A stretch of 64,000 nucleotides of DNA. It comes from Bacillus nakamurai. GTDB taxonomy: Bacteria > Bacillota > Bacilli > Bacillales > Bacillaceae. Positions within the stretch are counted from its first letter, which is position 1, and every line of letters starts with the position of its first letter. The stretch is from positions 1-64,000 of the forward strand of contig NZ_LSAZ01000008.1 of the NCBI RefSeq assembly GCF_001584325.1, read 5' to 3'. Below the pieces are notes generated by a model. That model was not told where the DNA came from and made no database searches. It saw only the letters and a program-made list of their open reading frames with translations. Positions 1 through 8,733 of this stretch are shown here, in pieces. The position numbers and the translations under genes were made by a program.

Positions 1-732
1 GTAACGGGGCTTACCTTGATCTTATACTATGTGTTTGAATGGTCGCCCGGGGTTACCAATATTATTTTGAACGGGATTTTGCTTTTGATCGGATATAAAT
101 TTTTAGACGGGAAAACGACGCTGTATACGATTATTGCCGTTGTCGCCAATTCGCTTTTCCTGCATTTGACTCACGGATGGCACACGCCGTCAAATGAACT
201 GATTATTAATACGATTTTCGCGGGTGTGTTTGCCGGAATCGGGATCGGAATGATCATTCGTGTCGGCGGTACGACTGCCGGATCGGCCATTTTGGCGAGA
301 ATTGCGAACAAATATCTGGATTGGAACGTCAGCTACGCGCTGTTGTTCTTTGATTTGATTGTGGTCTTCAGTTCTTATTTCATCATCGGTGCGGAGAAAA
401 TGATGTTTACGATTGTCATGCTGTACATCGGCACAAAGGTGATGGACTTTATCATCGAGGGTCTGAATACGAAAAAAGCGGTGACGATTATATCTGAGCA
501 TAAACATGAAATCGCTGAACAGGTCAATACGCTTATGGACAGAGGTGTTACGCTGTTATCGGGTAAAGGGAATTACACGGGGCAATCGAAAGAAATTTTA
601 TATATCGTCATTCAGAAGCAGGAGCTGTCCATGCTGAAGAAAATTATTAAAAGCTGTGATACGAAGGCGTTTGTTATCGTACATGATGTGCGTGATGTGT
701 TTGGTGAAGGATTCGTCGATATTTCAAAATAA
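1..732 (+). CDS. yxkD: YitT family membrane protein YxkD (5' end outside window)
   Basis: Membrane protein of the YitT family: an N-terminal multi-helix membrane part followed by a soluble DUF2179 domain. The frame is open to the first base of the window, so the N-terminus is missing and about 243 residues are visible. Hydrophobic segments cover roughly the first 155 residues, for example around LLIGYKFLDG and SYALLFFDLIVVFSSYFII. The remaining ~90 residues are a soluble alpha/beta domain starting near KKAVTIISEH. Family function is not established; no substrate can be named. Position beside aldY/yxkF matches yxkD of B. subtilis. A terminator shared with the converging aldY follows directly. 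Confidence 0.85.
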   Translation, partial: VTGLTLILYYVFEWSPGVTNIILNGILLLIGYKFLDGKTTLYTIIAVVANSLFLHLTHGWHTPSNELIINTIFAGVFAGIGIGMIIRVGGTTAGSAILARIANKYLDWNVSYALLFFDLIVVFSSYFIIGAEKMMFTIVMLYIGTKVMDFIIEGLNTKKAVTIISEHKHEIAEQVNTLMDRGVTLLSGKGNYTGQSKEILYIVIQKQELSMLKKIIKSCDTKAFVIVHDVRDVFGEGFVDISK

Positions 733-766
733 AAACATCCCTCTGCCGGCGCGGAGGGATGTTTTT
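732..766. terminator. Bidirectional terminator between yxkD and aldY
   Basis: A 12-bp inverted repeat (left arm 732-743, right arm 754-765) with a ten-base loop has an A run on the left and a T run on the right. It can stop yxkD on the plus strand and aldY on the minus strand. Confidence 0.8.
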
Positions 767-768
767 TA

Positions 769-2228
769 TTAAAACGGATAGCTGCGGTATTGCTTCTGTA
801 TGGAAACCCATTTGGTAACCGTAAATTCTTCTACGACCCATGGATTCCCGAAACGCCCGACGCCGCTGGCTTTGTTTCCGCCGAAGGCAATATTCGGGGA
901 GTCATTGACGGATTGATCGTTGACATGTGTCATGCCGCTGTCGATTTGAAGTGCGAATTGCTCGCCTTTTTCTAAATCGGACGTAAAGACGGCGGAGCTC
1001 AATCCGTATTCTGTATCGTTCGCCATGTCGATGGCTTCCTGGTCTGTGGATGCTTTCATGATCACGGCAATCGGCGCGAACAATTCAGTTTGGGCGAGCT
1101 TGCTGTTATTGTCCGCACCTGCGAACACAAACGGCGTCAGCACGTTGCCGACCCGTTTTCCTTCAACGATAAGCTCGATTCCGTCCTGCTTCGCCTGTTC
1201 AATCACGTCAAGCGCCTTTTCCAGCTGCCGTTCGTTAATGAGCGGGCCGATCACGGTTTTTGGATCGGTTTGGTCGCCGTATGGAAGCTGTTTGACACGT
1301 TCGGCGAATTTTCTCACAAACTCGTCGTACAGATCCTGATGTACGATAATCCTGTTAATGATCATGCAGTTTGGCCCTGATGGATGAACTTCTCGAAAAT
1401 GGCGGCGTCGACGGCGCGGTCTGTATCCGCATCAGAGAGGACGGCAAATGGGTTGTTTCCGCCAAGCTCAAGAGCCATGCGTTTGAAATTGCGCCCTGCG
1501 ATTTCTCCGATATGGCGCCCCACGGCGGTTGATCCTGTAAAGCTGATGAGACGAGGAATCGGATGAGTCAGCATGCCGTCTTTGATTTCTTCTATATCAG
1601 CAAAAATGACGTTTAGCACTCCGGCAGGCAATCCGGCGTACTCAAACGCTTTGGCAATGACGGAGCCGCCGGACAGCGCCGTTTGGACATCCGGCTTATG
1701 AACAACGCTGTTTCCGAGTGCTATGGCAGGCGCGATCGTTCTCATCGACAGGTTCAGCGGAAAATTAAATGGTGAGATTGACGAAATGACTCCGAGCGGA
1801 AGCCGGTATATATGATTGATTTTGCCTTCGATATCTGAAGGTACTTCTCTGATTGAGCCGAGCTCTCCTGTATATGTAATGGCCTCTGCTAAAATTGCGA
1901 TGGCGGCATCCAGCTCAATATTCGCTTTGATGATCGTTCCGCCCGTTTCCCGGGAAATAGTCAGGATGATGTCCTCGCGGTTCCTTTCCAGATATTCTTT
2001 AGCTTTCGTCAAAACTGCCTTTCTGTCCTCTGCTGAGCTTTTTGCCCATTCTTTTTGGGCTTTTGCCGCAATGTCAAAGGCATCCTCAAGCTGCTTCGCT
2101 GATGCCAGCGAAAGCGTTGCGATCACTGATCGGTCAAAGGGATTGACTGTATCTATGGTTTTTCCTGTTTCACCTTCAGTCCATGCTCCGTTGATAAAGC
2201 TTTTGTTTCCGTCCTGAAATTGATCCAT
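769..2228 (-). pseudogene. aldY: Aldehyde dehydrogenase AldY, frameshifted at the catalytic cysteine
   Basis: NAD(P)-dependent aldehyde dehydrogenase family protein, about 486 residues when both pieces are joined, which is family length. The 5' part (1362-2228, 288 codons) holds the N-terminal and cofactor-binding region, including SFTGSTAVGRHIGE and the general-base segment LELGGNNPF. The 3' part (769-1365) carries the C-terminal catalytic region starting at MIINRIIVHQD. The join falls in the motif FIHQGQ-x-C: the gene reads CAA ACTGCATG where the family needs one more base to read Gln-x-Cys-Met. The frame is therefore lost right at the codon of the nucleophilic cysteine. The short run of three A makes a sequencing error possible but not obvious. 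Translation from 2228 would stop after HQGQTA. The gene is divergent from the regulator yxkF. Confidence 0.85.
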
Positions 2229-2390
2229 TACTCATACCCCCTCATGGCGAATCAAGCTTAGATTTCCTTAAAAGAAAATACTTATACGGTTTGAGTTATA
2301 TATAAGAAGTATCATGCCCGCTTCCGAGTGGATACAATCTGCCGGACGTTTTATACTGGCATTATGATAGATCACTAGAGAGGGGCGCTT

Positions 2391-3284
2391 ATGAATCCGT
2401 TATTGGTAATTTACCCGAGGGCTGTGTTGTCTGAAACGTTTTGCGCGGCGGAAGATGTTTTTTGTTTCTATGATGAGAAAAGCCGGGTCTATGTCTCAAT
2501 CCCGAAGGAGGATATGACCCGAAAGGAGAGGCAGCTGCTGGAATCTTTTTTGATACCTGCGGAAGAAAAAGGCGCTTTTTTTCCTCAGACGGCGGAAGAA
2601 AAGGGGTGGCTCCGTTTTCTGCAGTCGGACGGTCTGATGCCTGACGTCAAGGAAAAGCGTGTGCGTTTTGTCCACTTTCACTTATTGGGGGAACGGGACT
2701 GGGCTTCTTTTAAGGAAGCGGTGCGGCATTTCTGGCCGATTTCTTATACGGTTGTCCGAACGGGTGCAGATCAAGGCGTGATTGTGGAGGAAGAGAAGCT
2801 GGAGGCGGCAGGTAAGGATGATTTCGAGTCATTTGTGAAGATTCTTGAAGGAGATTTCTATTTCAGTGTCCGTTTTTTCTTAGGGAGATATTATGAGGCT
2901 GAGGAATGTTTGCGCCATCATTATCGAAGAGAGCGCCGCTATTTTGATATCGGAAAGAGGCATATGCCGCAGCTGAGCACGCTGACAGCGGAAGCGGTGT
3001 TCCCGGCGATGCTGACAGAAGAAAGCAAGGAAAAGCTGGCATCACTGCTGCAGGAGGAGGCTGCTTTATTATTTCAAAAAGAACCGGAGCTGAAGCACAC
3101 CATTCAAACTTTTATTGAACATAACTCAAATATGTCACTCACATCAAAGAAACTGCATTTGCACCGCAACAGTCTTCAATATCGGATTGATAAATTTGCC
3201 GAGCGTTCGGGCATCGATATCAAAACATATCGCGGCGCGTTATTAGCGTATTTTATATGCCTGCAATATGAAAAATCACATTAA
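2391..3284 (+). CDS. yxkF: PucR/CdaR-type transcriptional regulator YxkF
   Basis: Predicted DNA-binding regulator of 297 residues. The last ~60 residues match the PucR C-terminal helix-turn-helix, with the pattern HNSNMSLTSKKLHLHRNSLQYRIDKF that marks this class (shown in part: LHLHRNSLQYRIDKF). The first ~220 residues have no domain I can name with certainty. The gene is divergent from aldY with a 162-nt shared upstream region, so control of aldY is a reasonable guess but not shown. An AGAGAGGGG ribosome site lies just before the ATG at 2391. The neighbourhood matches yxkF in B. subtilis. Confidence 0.8.
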   Translation: MNPLLVIYPRAVLSETFCAAEDVFCFYDEKSRVYVSIPKEDMTRKERQLLESFLIPAEEKGAFFPQTAEEKGWLRFLQSDGLMPDVKEKRVRFVHFHLLGERDWASFKEAVRHFWPISYTVVRTGADQGVIVEEEKLEAAGKDDFESFVKILEGDFYFSVRFFLGRYYEAEECLRHHYRRERRYFDIGKRHMPQLSTLTAEAVFPAMLTEESKEKLASLLQEEAALLFQKEPELKHTIQTFIEHNSNMSLTSKKLHLHRNSLQYRIDKFAERSGIDIKTYRGALLAYFICLQYEKSH

Positions 3285-3370
3285 ATGGGAAAAGTGCACA
3301 AAGAAAGAGAGCCTATTTTATGAATGTTGCCTATACCCGCAGCCTGCAAACGCTGATACAATCCTATGTA

Positions 3371-3384
3371 AGAAAGCGTTTACA
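3371..3384 (+). promoter_or_regulatory. cre-like CcpA site before msmX
   Basis: AGAAAGCGTTTACA matches the catabolite-responsive element consensus TGWAARCGYTWNCA at all but the first base. It lies 18 bases upstream of the msmX ATG, where bound CcpA would block transcription or elongation. Matches consensus only; binding is inferred. Confidence 0.5.
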
Positions 3385-3401
3385 TAAGAGGGGGAAATCA
3401 A

Positions 3402-4502
3402 ATGGCGGAACTTCGGATGGAGCATATTTATAAGTATTACGATCAAAAGGAAGCGGCTGTGGATGATTTTAATCTTCATATTAAAGATAAAGAGTTTATC
3501 GTGTTTGTCGGGCCGTCGGGATGCGGAAAGTCGACAACCTTGCGTATGGTTGCCGGATTGGAAGAAATCACGAAAGGCGACTTTTATATCGGCGAAAAGA
3601 GAGTCAATGACATCGCTCCGAAGGACCGGGATATCGCCATGGTGTTCCAAAACTACGCTTTGTATCCGCATATGACCGTCTATGATAATATCGCGTTTGG
3701 GCTGAAGCTTAGAAAGATGCCTAAGCCGGAGATTAAAAAACGGGTTGAGGAAGCTGCGAAAATGCTGGGGCTTGAGGAATATTTGCACCGCAAACCGAAG
3801 GCGCTTTCCGGCGGCCAGCGGCAGCGGGTCGCATTAGGGCGGGCGATTGTCAGGGACGCCAAAGTATTTTTAATGGATGAGCCGCTGTCGAATCTGGATG
3901 CGAAGCTTCGGGTGCAGATGAGAGCGGAGATCATTAAGCTGCACCAAAGACTGCAGACCACAACGATATACGTGACGCATGACCAAACGGAGGCACTGAC
4001 GATGGCGACACGCATCGTTGTGATGAAGGACGGAAAAATTCAGCAGATCGGCACCCCGAAAGAGGTCTATGAAAACCCGGAAAACGTATTTGTGGGCGGT
4101 TTCATCGGCTCGCCCGCGATGAACTTTTTTAAAGGAAGGCTGACAGACGGCGCCATTCATCTCGGATCTGCCGCTCTCAGTGTGCCGGAGGGGAAAATGA
4201 AAATGCTCCGGGAAAAGGGGTATGCCGGAAAAGAGGTCATCTTCGGCATCCGCCCCGAAGACATACATGACGAACTGATTGTGGTAGAATCCTATAAGAA
4301 CTCTTCTATTAAAGCGAAAATCAATGTGGCTGAACTGCTCGGATCAGAAATTATGGTCTATTCACAGATCGGGGATCAAGACTTTATCGCCCGAATCGAT
4401 GCCCGCCATCATATCCATGCCGGTGAGGAGCTGACCGTTGCATTCGATATGAATAAAGCCCACTTTTTTGACGGTGACACAGAAATCAGAATCCGCTCAT
4501 AA
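3402..4502 (+). CDS. msmX: Multi-purpose sugar ABC importer ATPase MsmX
   Basis: Cytoplasmic ATPase of 366 residues. In B. subtilis it energises several oligosaccharide importers that lack their own ATPase (maltodextrin, arabino-oligosaccharides, galactan and pectin fragments). Visible motifs are Walker A GPSGCGKST (about residues 37-45), the Q-loop in MVFQNYALYPH, the ABC signature LSGGQRQRVALGRA, Walker B VFLMDEPLSNLDAK and the switch histidine in VTHDQTEA. A C-terminal MalK-type regulatory domain follows from about residue 240. The gene is alone, between yxkF and yxkH, with its own terminator, which fits a shared subunit. A cre-like site sits just upstream. Confidence 0.93.
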   Translation: MAELRMEHIYKYYDQKEAAVDDFNLHIKDKEFIVFVGPSGCGKSTTLRMVAGLEEITKGDFYIGEKRVNDIAPKDRDIAMVFQNYALYPHMTVYDNIAFGLKLRKMPKPEIKKRVEEAAKMLGLEEYLHRKPKALSGGQRQRVALGRAIVRDAKVFLMDEPLSNLDAKLRVQMRAEIIKLHQRLQTTTIYVTHDQTEALTMATRIVVMKDGKIQQIGTPKEVYENPENVFVGGFIGSPAMNFFKGRLTDGAIHLGSAALSVPEGKMKMLREKGYAGKEVIFGIRPEDIHDELIVVESYKNSSIKAKINVAELLGSEIMVYSQIGDQDFIARIDARHHIHAGEELTVAFDMNKAHFFDGDTEIRIRS

Positions 4503-4507
4503 AGCTG

Positions 4508-4541
4508 AAAGCCGGACCGCTGGGGAGGTCCGGCTTTTTTT
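4508..4541 (+). terminator. Terminator after msmX
   Basis: An 11-bp perfect stem (4508-4518 with 4527-4537) closed by an eight-base loop is followed by a T run, directly after the msmX stop codon. Confidence 0.85.
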
Positions 4542-4606
4542 CATTAACATTCTTGTCATACATATCCGATATAAAGAGTAAAAAATAGACAGAAAGCAGG
4601 AAAACA

Positions 4607-5449
4607 ATGAAACGCATGACCTTAAGTATGTGCCTTTTGGCCGTTGTGTTTACGCTTGCCGCTTGCTCCGGCCATGAGGCAAATGCCGAGCAGAGTGTTC
4701 CGAAAGCCGCAGCGCCAAAAGAAAAAACTCCCGCGGGCCAGCCAAAGAAAAAGGAGCCGGATACGTCCGCGTGGGTCAAAACGAAAGGAGCGGCAAAGCT
4801 GCCGATTTTGATGTATCACAGTATTTCCAAAGGAAACAGCCTCCGTGTGCCGAAGGAGGAATTCCGTGACCAGATGAAGTGGCTTCACGATAACGGCTAT
4901 TATACGATGACCCCGGAAGAGGCGTATCTGATGCTGACGGAGGATAAGCAGCCGAGTGAAAAATGTGTATTGATCACGTTTGATGACGGCTATACCGATA
5001 ATTATAAGGAAGCGTATCCTATTTTAAAGAAATACAATATGAAAGCGACAATATTTATGATCGGAACATTAATCGGACATAAACATCATCTGACAGAGGA
5101 GCAAATGAAGGAGATGGTGAAAAACGGCATATCCATTCAAAGCCATACGATGAATCATCTCGAATTGAACGGACTGACGCCAAAGCGGCAGCACAGCGAG
5201 ATGGAGGATTCAAAGCAGCTGTTTGACCATATGTTCCGGCAGCATACAGCTATGATCAGCTATCCCGTCGGGCGGTATAACGCCGAAACATTGAAGGCGG
5301 CAGCCGGAACGGGCTACCGTATGGCGGTCACGACAGAGCCGGGCGCGGCATCAAGAGAGCAGGGATTATACGCCCTCCACCGTGTACGTGTGTCGCCGGG
5401 AATGTCGGGTGAGGCGTTTGGCGCCTATATAAAAAATGTGATGAATTAA
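4607..5449 (+). CDS. yxkH: Polysaccharide deacetylase family lipoprotein YxkH
   Basis: Secreted, membrane-anchored carbohydrate esterase family 4 protein of 280 residues. The N-terminus is a lipoprotein signal with lipobox LAAC near residues 17-20, followed by a Lys/Pro/Ala-rich linker to about residue 55. The NodB-type domain shows the metal and catalytic motif TFDDGYTDNY (about residues 124-133) and the second metal motif SHTMNHLE. Family members remove N- or O-acetyl groups from cell-wall or surface glycans; the true substrate here is unknown. The gene stands alone between msmX and the converging cimH. Confidence 0.85.
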   Translation: MKRMTLSMCLLAVVFTLAACSGHEANAEQSVPKAAAPKEKTPAGQPKKKEPDTSAWVKTKGAAKLPILMYHSISKGNSLRVPKEEFRDQMKWLHDNGYYTMTPEEAYLMLTEDKQPSEKCVLITFDDGYTDNYKEAYPILKKYNMKATIFMIGTLIGHKHHLTEEQMKEMVKNGISIQSHTMNHLELNGLTPKRQHSEMEDSKQLFDHMFRQHTAMISYPVGRYNAETLKAAAGTGYRMAVTTEPGAASREQGLYALHRVRVSPGMSGEAFGAYIKNVMN

Positions 5450-5451
5450 CA

Positions 5452-5480
5452 ATGCCTCCGCGTTTAGCGGAGGCTGTTTT
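5452..5480 (+). terminator. Terminator between yxkH and cimH
   Basis: An eight-base stem (GCCTCCGC at 5454-5461 with GCGGAGGC at 5467-5474) is followed by a T-rich tract on the plus strand. It lies between converging genes and probably serves both, more strongly yxkH. Confidence 0.7.
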
Positions 5481-5482
5481 GT

Positions 5483-6826
5483 TTAATAGAATTGATGAAG
5501 CAGCAATAGCGTGACACTCACTGTGATCGCTCCGCCGATTCTCGTCGATACTTGGGCAAAGGGCATAAGCTCAAGCCGTTCAGCTGCGCTCAAAATGGCG
5601 ACGTCTCCGGTGCCGCCTTGGCCGGAATGGCATGCGTTAATGATCGCCGTTTCAATCGGATACAGATTAAGCCATTTTCCGGTGAAAAAACCGACGGCCA
5701 TCATCGTAACGACGATCGATAAAATGGTAATGATGTTGCTGATGTTAAAAGCCGCAATCAGCTTATCCCACGGTGTCATTGATACCCCGATCGCAAATAA
5801 GAGCGGGTAGGTGACGGCTGTGGAGAAAAATCGTGATACGCCGAAGGCCCCGTTTTCAAGAGAGGCGGGAGCCAGCCTGAACAGTTTGATAAGCACGGCA
5901 AGGACGAGCATCACGACAGGTGCCGGGAGCTGAAAGAAATCATGGGCCAGCATGCCGACCAAATATAACGAAACCGCTAAAATCCCCCCTGAAGCAAAAA
6001 GGGACAAATTGAAATCCTGGTCATTTTGAGGCTGTTCAAGTGACAGAGCGGAGTGATCGGATTTATCAACCTTCCCATTGCCCGTCCATTCCGGCTTTCT
6101 TTTTCCGATGACATTGAGCGACCCCGATAAAATAATGGCACACAGGCTTCCGAGCATGATGGACGGCAGCACAAGCGCAAATGCATCTCCCTGAGACATC
6201 GGCATAATATCGGAATATCCGATCGATAAAGGAATCGCGCCTTCTCCGACGCCTCCCGCCATAATCGGCACGACAATATAAAGCAGCGTGTACTGGAAGC
6301 CGAGCCCGAGCAGAGTGCCTACGCATAAGCCGACAATCGCCGCGGCTATAGAACCCGCAATAAGCGGAATAAAAATCTTTGCGAAAGCCTTAATTAACGT
6401 TTCTCTCTTCATCCCGAGAATACTGCCGACGACAATACCGGCAATAAACAAATAGAGAAAGTTGGAGTTGTTTGTGAATTCTGTTGTCGATTTTACAATG
6501 TCTTTCGGAAGCAGGTGGTAGTAGACGACAGCGGACGGAATAAAGGTTGCGAGGATCGCAGGGCCGCCGATGGAACGCACGATCGGAATGGATTTTCCGA
6601 TTTGGGCAAAGGTGAAGCCGAAGAAGCCCATGACGGCAATCGCCGTCAGCATGTCGCTTTTTACATCGTGGCTCATGACAAACACAGTAATTAATATGAA
6701 TAGCAGGACATATATAGGAAGCGGTATAATGCCGATTCTTATATTCATTGCTTTAGCGAACCAGTTTTCAGTCTGTTCCTCTTTTTGGATTGAATTCGTT
6801 TCCAAATTTGTTTGAAGTTCTCCCAT
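5483..6826 (-). CDS. cimH: Citrate/malate transporter CimH
   Basis: Integral membrane carrier of 447 residues in the 2-hydroxycarboxylate transporter family. In B. subtilis CimH takes up L-malate and citrate with protons. A short charged cytoplasmic N-terminus (about 35 residues) precedes roughly eleven hydrophobic segments. Two re-entrant glycine-rich loops typical of the family are visible: MAGGVGEGAIPLSIGYSD and CHSGQGGTGDVAIL. Near the C-terminus the segment AQVSTRIGGAI contains the conserved arginine used for substrate carboxylate binding. The gene is single, facing away from cydA across a 500-nt regulatory region. Confidence 0.9.
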   Translation of the reverse strand: MGELQTNLETNSIQKEEQTENWFAKAMNIRIGIIPLPIYVLLFILITVFVMSHDVKSDMLTAIAVMGFFGFTFAQIGKSIPIVRSIGGPAILATFIPSAVVYYHLLPKDIVKSTTEFTNNSNFLYLFIAGIVVGSILGMKRETLIKAFAKIFIPLIAGSIAAAIVGLCVGTLLGLGFQYTLLYIVVPIMAGGVGEGAIPLSIGYSDIMPMSQGDAFALVLPSIMLGSLCAIILSGSLNVIGKRKPEWTGNGKVDKSDHSALSLEQPQNDQDFNLSLFASGGILAVSLYLVGMLAHDFFQLPAPVVMLVLAVLIKLFRLAPASLENGAFGVSRFFSTAVTYPLLFAIGVSMTPWDKLIAAFNISNIITILSIVVTMMAVGFFTGKWLNLYPIETAIINACHSGQGGTGDVAILSAAERLELMPFAQVSTRIGGAITVSVTLLLLHQFY

Positions 6827-6969
6827 GCTTTTTCCCCCAGTCGTTATGTAATAAAAATAATTCCTATTTAAGTATACTAAAAAATTTAAATTGTTTATAT
6901 ATTATGAATTTACTAGAGAGAGTGTTTTTTTATATCGATGTACGGTTCCAAAATGGCTGTGCGGTGCGG

Positions 6970-6992
6970 TTTGTAAGCGGAAAAAGCATTTT
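6970..6992 (+). promoter_or_regulatory. Possible cre (CcpA) site upstream of cydA
   Basis: The sequence TTGTAAGCGGAAAAAGCA resembles the cre half-sites TGWAARCG with an A-rich second half. Cytochrome bd genes of B. subtilis are known to be under CcpA control. The second half-site is imperfect, so the call is tentative; it could equally act on cimH. Confidence 0.35.
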
Positions 6993-7048
6993 GTTCGCAA
7001 CGCGAAAAAAAAAGATGTACGATATGAAAGGGACAAATGTCCTAGGTG

Positions 7049-7078
7049 TTGACATAAAACATATACAAATTGGACAAT
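7049..7078 (+). promoter_or_regulatory. Candidate sigma-A promoter of cydABCD
   Basis: A perfect -35 box TTGACA (7049-7054) is followed after 18 bases by GACAAT (7073-7078), a four-of-six -10 match. It would give an untranslated leader of roughly 240 nt before the cydA start at 7327. Start-site position is not proven. Confidence 0.45.
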
Positions 7079-7090
7079 AATCGGTCACAA

Positions 7091-7215
7091 ATTCAGCCTT
7101 TTTTTAGGTATATTGATCTTTTTTTTTAGGCTGAATCGTTGTAAAGTAATGATATTGAATCATTTAAAAGACAGCCATTCACCCTAGGTCATTTTGGCTG
7201 ATTACACATTACTTT
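7091..7215 (+). other. Nested inverted repeats in the cydA leader
   Basis: Three perfect complementary pairs are visible: ATTCAGCCT 7091-7099 with AGGCTGAAT 7128-7136; AAAGTAATG 7143-7151 with CATTACTTT 7207-7215; and, inside the latter, CAGCCA 7172-7177 with TGGCTG 7195-7200. In RNA they would make two consecutive stem-loops. The first is followed by no long T run, so it is not a plain terminator. Role unknown; it may influence mRNA stability or act as DNA operators. Confidence 0.5.
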
Positions 7216-7223
7216 TTGACAAA

Positions 7224-7305
7224 TTTGTGAAACGTTGAACAAATAGATCCCTTTTTGTGAAATACCGAGCATACTTTTTGTCTTATTTGTGAAATGTTGA
7301 GCAAT
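7224..7305 (+). promoter_or_regulatory. Three Rex-like boxes before cydA
   Basis: TTTGTGAAACGTTGAACAAA (7224-7243), a weaker copy TTTGTGAAATACCGAGCATA (7254-7273) and TTTGTGAAATGTTGAGCAAT (7286-7305) repeat at 30 and 32 base intervals, close to three helical turns. Each starts with the TTGTGAA half of the Rex site TTGTGAANNNNTTCACAA. Rex senses NADH/NAD and is known to repress cyd in B. subtilis. Because the boxes lie downstream of the candidate promoter they would act as a roadblock. Confidence 0.75.
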
Positions 7306-7326
7306 TACCAGATTGGAGGAAACATC

Positions 7327-8733
7327 ATGAGTGAGTTGGTTTTAGCCCGCATTCAATTTGCATCAACAACATTGTTCCATTTCTTGTTCGTGCCTATGTC
7401 TATCGGGCTTGTATTTATGGTTGCTTTGATGGAGACGCTTTACGTTGTGAAAAAGCAAGAGACCTATCTCAAAATGGCTAAATTTTGGGGCCATCTCTTT
7501 TTAATCAATTTCGCTGTCGGCGTCGTCACAGGGATACTTCAGGAATTTCAGTTCGGTTTGAACTGGTCTGATTATTCCCGATTTGTCGGAGACGTGTTTG
7601 GGGCTCCGCTTGCGATTGAGGCGCTTTTGGCGTTTTTTATGGAGTCTATTTTTATCGGATTATGGATTTTCGGCTGGGATCGTTTATCTAAAAAAGTCCA
7701 TTTGCTTTGCATTTGGCTTGTATCCTTCGGAACGATTATGTCATCTTTCTGGATTTTGACAGCGAACTCCTTCATGCAGGAGCCGGTCGGCTTTACGATT
7801 AAAAACGGCCGTGCGGAAATGAATGATTTCGGGGCGCTGCTTACAAACCCTCAGCTGTGGGTTGAATTCCCTCACGTCATTTTCGGCGCGCTTGCGACAG
7901 GCGCTTTCTTTATCGCCGGCGTCAGCGCATTTAAGTTATTGAAGAAAAAAGAAGTGCCTTTCTTTCATAAATCATTCAAGCTTTCTATGGTTGTCGGTTT
8001 GATTGCCGGTATCGGCGTCGCCTTCAGCGGACATATGCAGGCTGAGCACTTAATGGAGTCACAGCCGATGAAAATGGCTGCCAGTGAAGCGCTTTGGGAT
8101 GACAGCGGTGATCCTGCTGCATGGACGGCTTTTGCCAAAATCGACACGAATAAAGAAAAAAACACATCTGAAATTTCAATTCCTTACGCATTGAGCTACT
8201 TGGCTTACCAGAAGTTCAGCGGCAGTGTGAAAGGGATGAAAACACTTCAAAAAGAATACGAAAAAATGTATGGAAAAGGGGATTATATCCCGCCTGTTAA
8301 AACAACGTTCTGGAGTTTCCGCATTATGGCGGGAGCAGGCGGACTTATGATTTTTGCTGCCATTATCGGCTTTTTCCTGAACCGCCGCAAAAAACTCCAC
8401 ACGAGCAAGTGGTATTTACGCGGTATGGTCGCGCTGATTGCGTTTCCGTTTATTGCGAACTCAGCAGGCTGGATTATGACTGAAATCGGCCGCCAGCCAT
8501 GGACGGTCATGGGACAAATGACGACCGCACAATCCGTTTCGCCTAACGTAACGACGGGATCTCTGCTGTTTTCCATTATCGGCTTCGGCGTCATGTACTT
8601 GATTCTCGGCACGCTGCTTGTCTTCCTTTTCGTTCGTGAAATTAAAAAAGGTGCGGACCATGATGATCACAAGGATGTTCCTGTATCAACAGATCCGTTC
8701 AGTCAGGAGGTCTACCATGGCGTCACTTCATGA
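7327..8733 (+). CDS. cydA: Cytochrome bd ubiquinol/menaquinol oxidase subunit I
   Basis: Haem-bearing subunit (468 residues) of cytochrome bd, which oxidises menaquinol and reduces oxygen at low oxygen tension in the plasma membrane. About nine hydrophobic segments are present. Haem ligand candidates include the early histidine in LFHFLFVP and the later methionine/histidine region; the conserved GRQPW motif appears in EIGRQPWTVMG. The Q-loop is of the short type usual in Firmicutes. The ATG at 7327 is chosen because GGAGGA lies six bases upstream and the protein then matches the known N-terminus MSELVLARIQ; an upstream in-frame TTG at 7294 falls inside a Rex box. The 3' end overlaps cydB by 17 nt. 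Confidence 0.95.
   Translation: MSELVLARIQFASTTLFHFLFVPMSIGLVFMVALMETLYVVKKQETYLKMAKFWGHLFLINFAVGVVTGILQEFQFGLNWSDYSRFVGDVFGAPLAIEALLAFFMESIFIGLWIFGWDRLSKKVHLLCIWLVSFGTIMSSFWILTANSFMQEPVGFTIKNGRAEMNDFGALLTNPQLWVEFPHVIFGALATGAFFIAGVSAFKLLKKKEVPFFHKSFKLSMVVGLIAGIGVAFSGHMQAEHLMESQPMKMAASEALWDDSGDPAAWTAFAKIDTNKEKNTSEISIPYALSYLAYQKFSGSVKGMKTLQKEYEKMYGKGDYIPPVKTTFWSFRIMAGAGGLMIFAAIIGFFLNRRKKLHTSKWYLRGMVALIAFPFIANSAGWIMTEIGRQPWTVMGQMTTAQSVSPNVTTGSLLFSIIGFGVMYLILGTLLVFLFVREIKKGADHDDHKDVPVSTDPFSQEVYHGVTS

Noticed and set aside
6790-7080. 96-codon plus-strand frame between cimH and cydA
   Set aside because: No ribosome site or family resemblance, overlaps cimH start and the cyd promoter.
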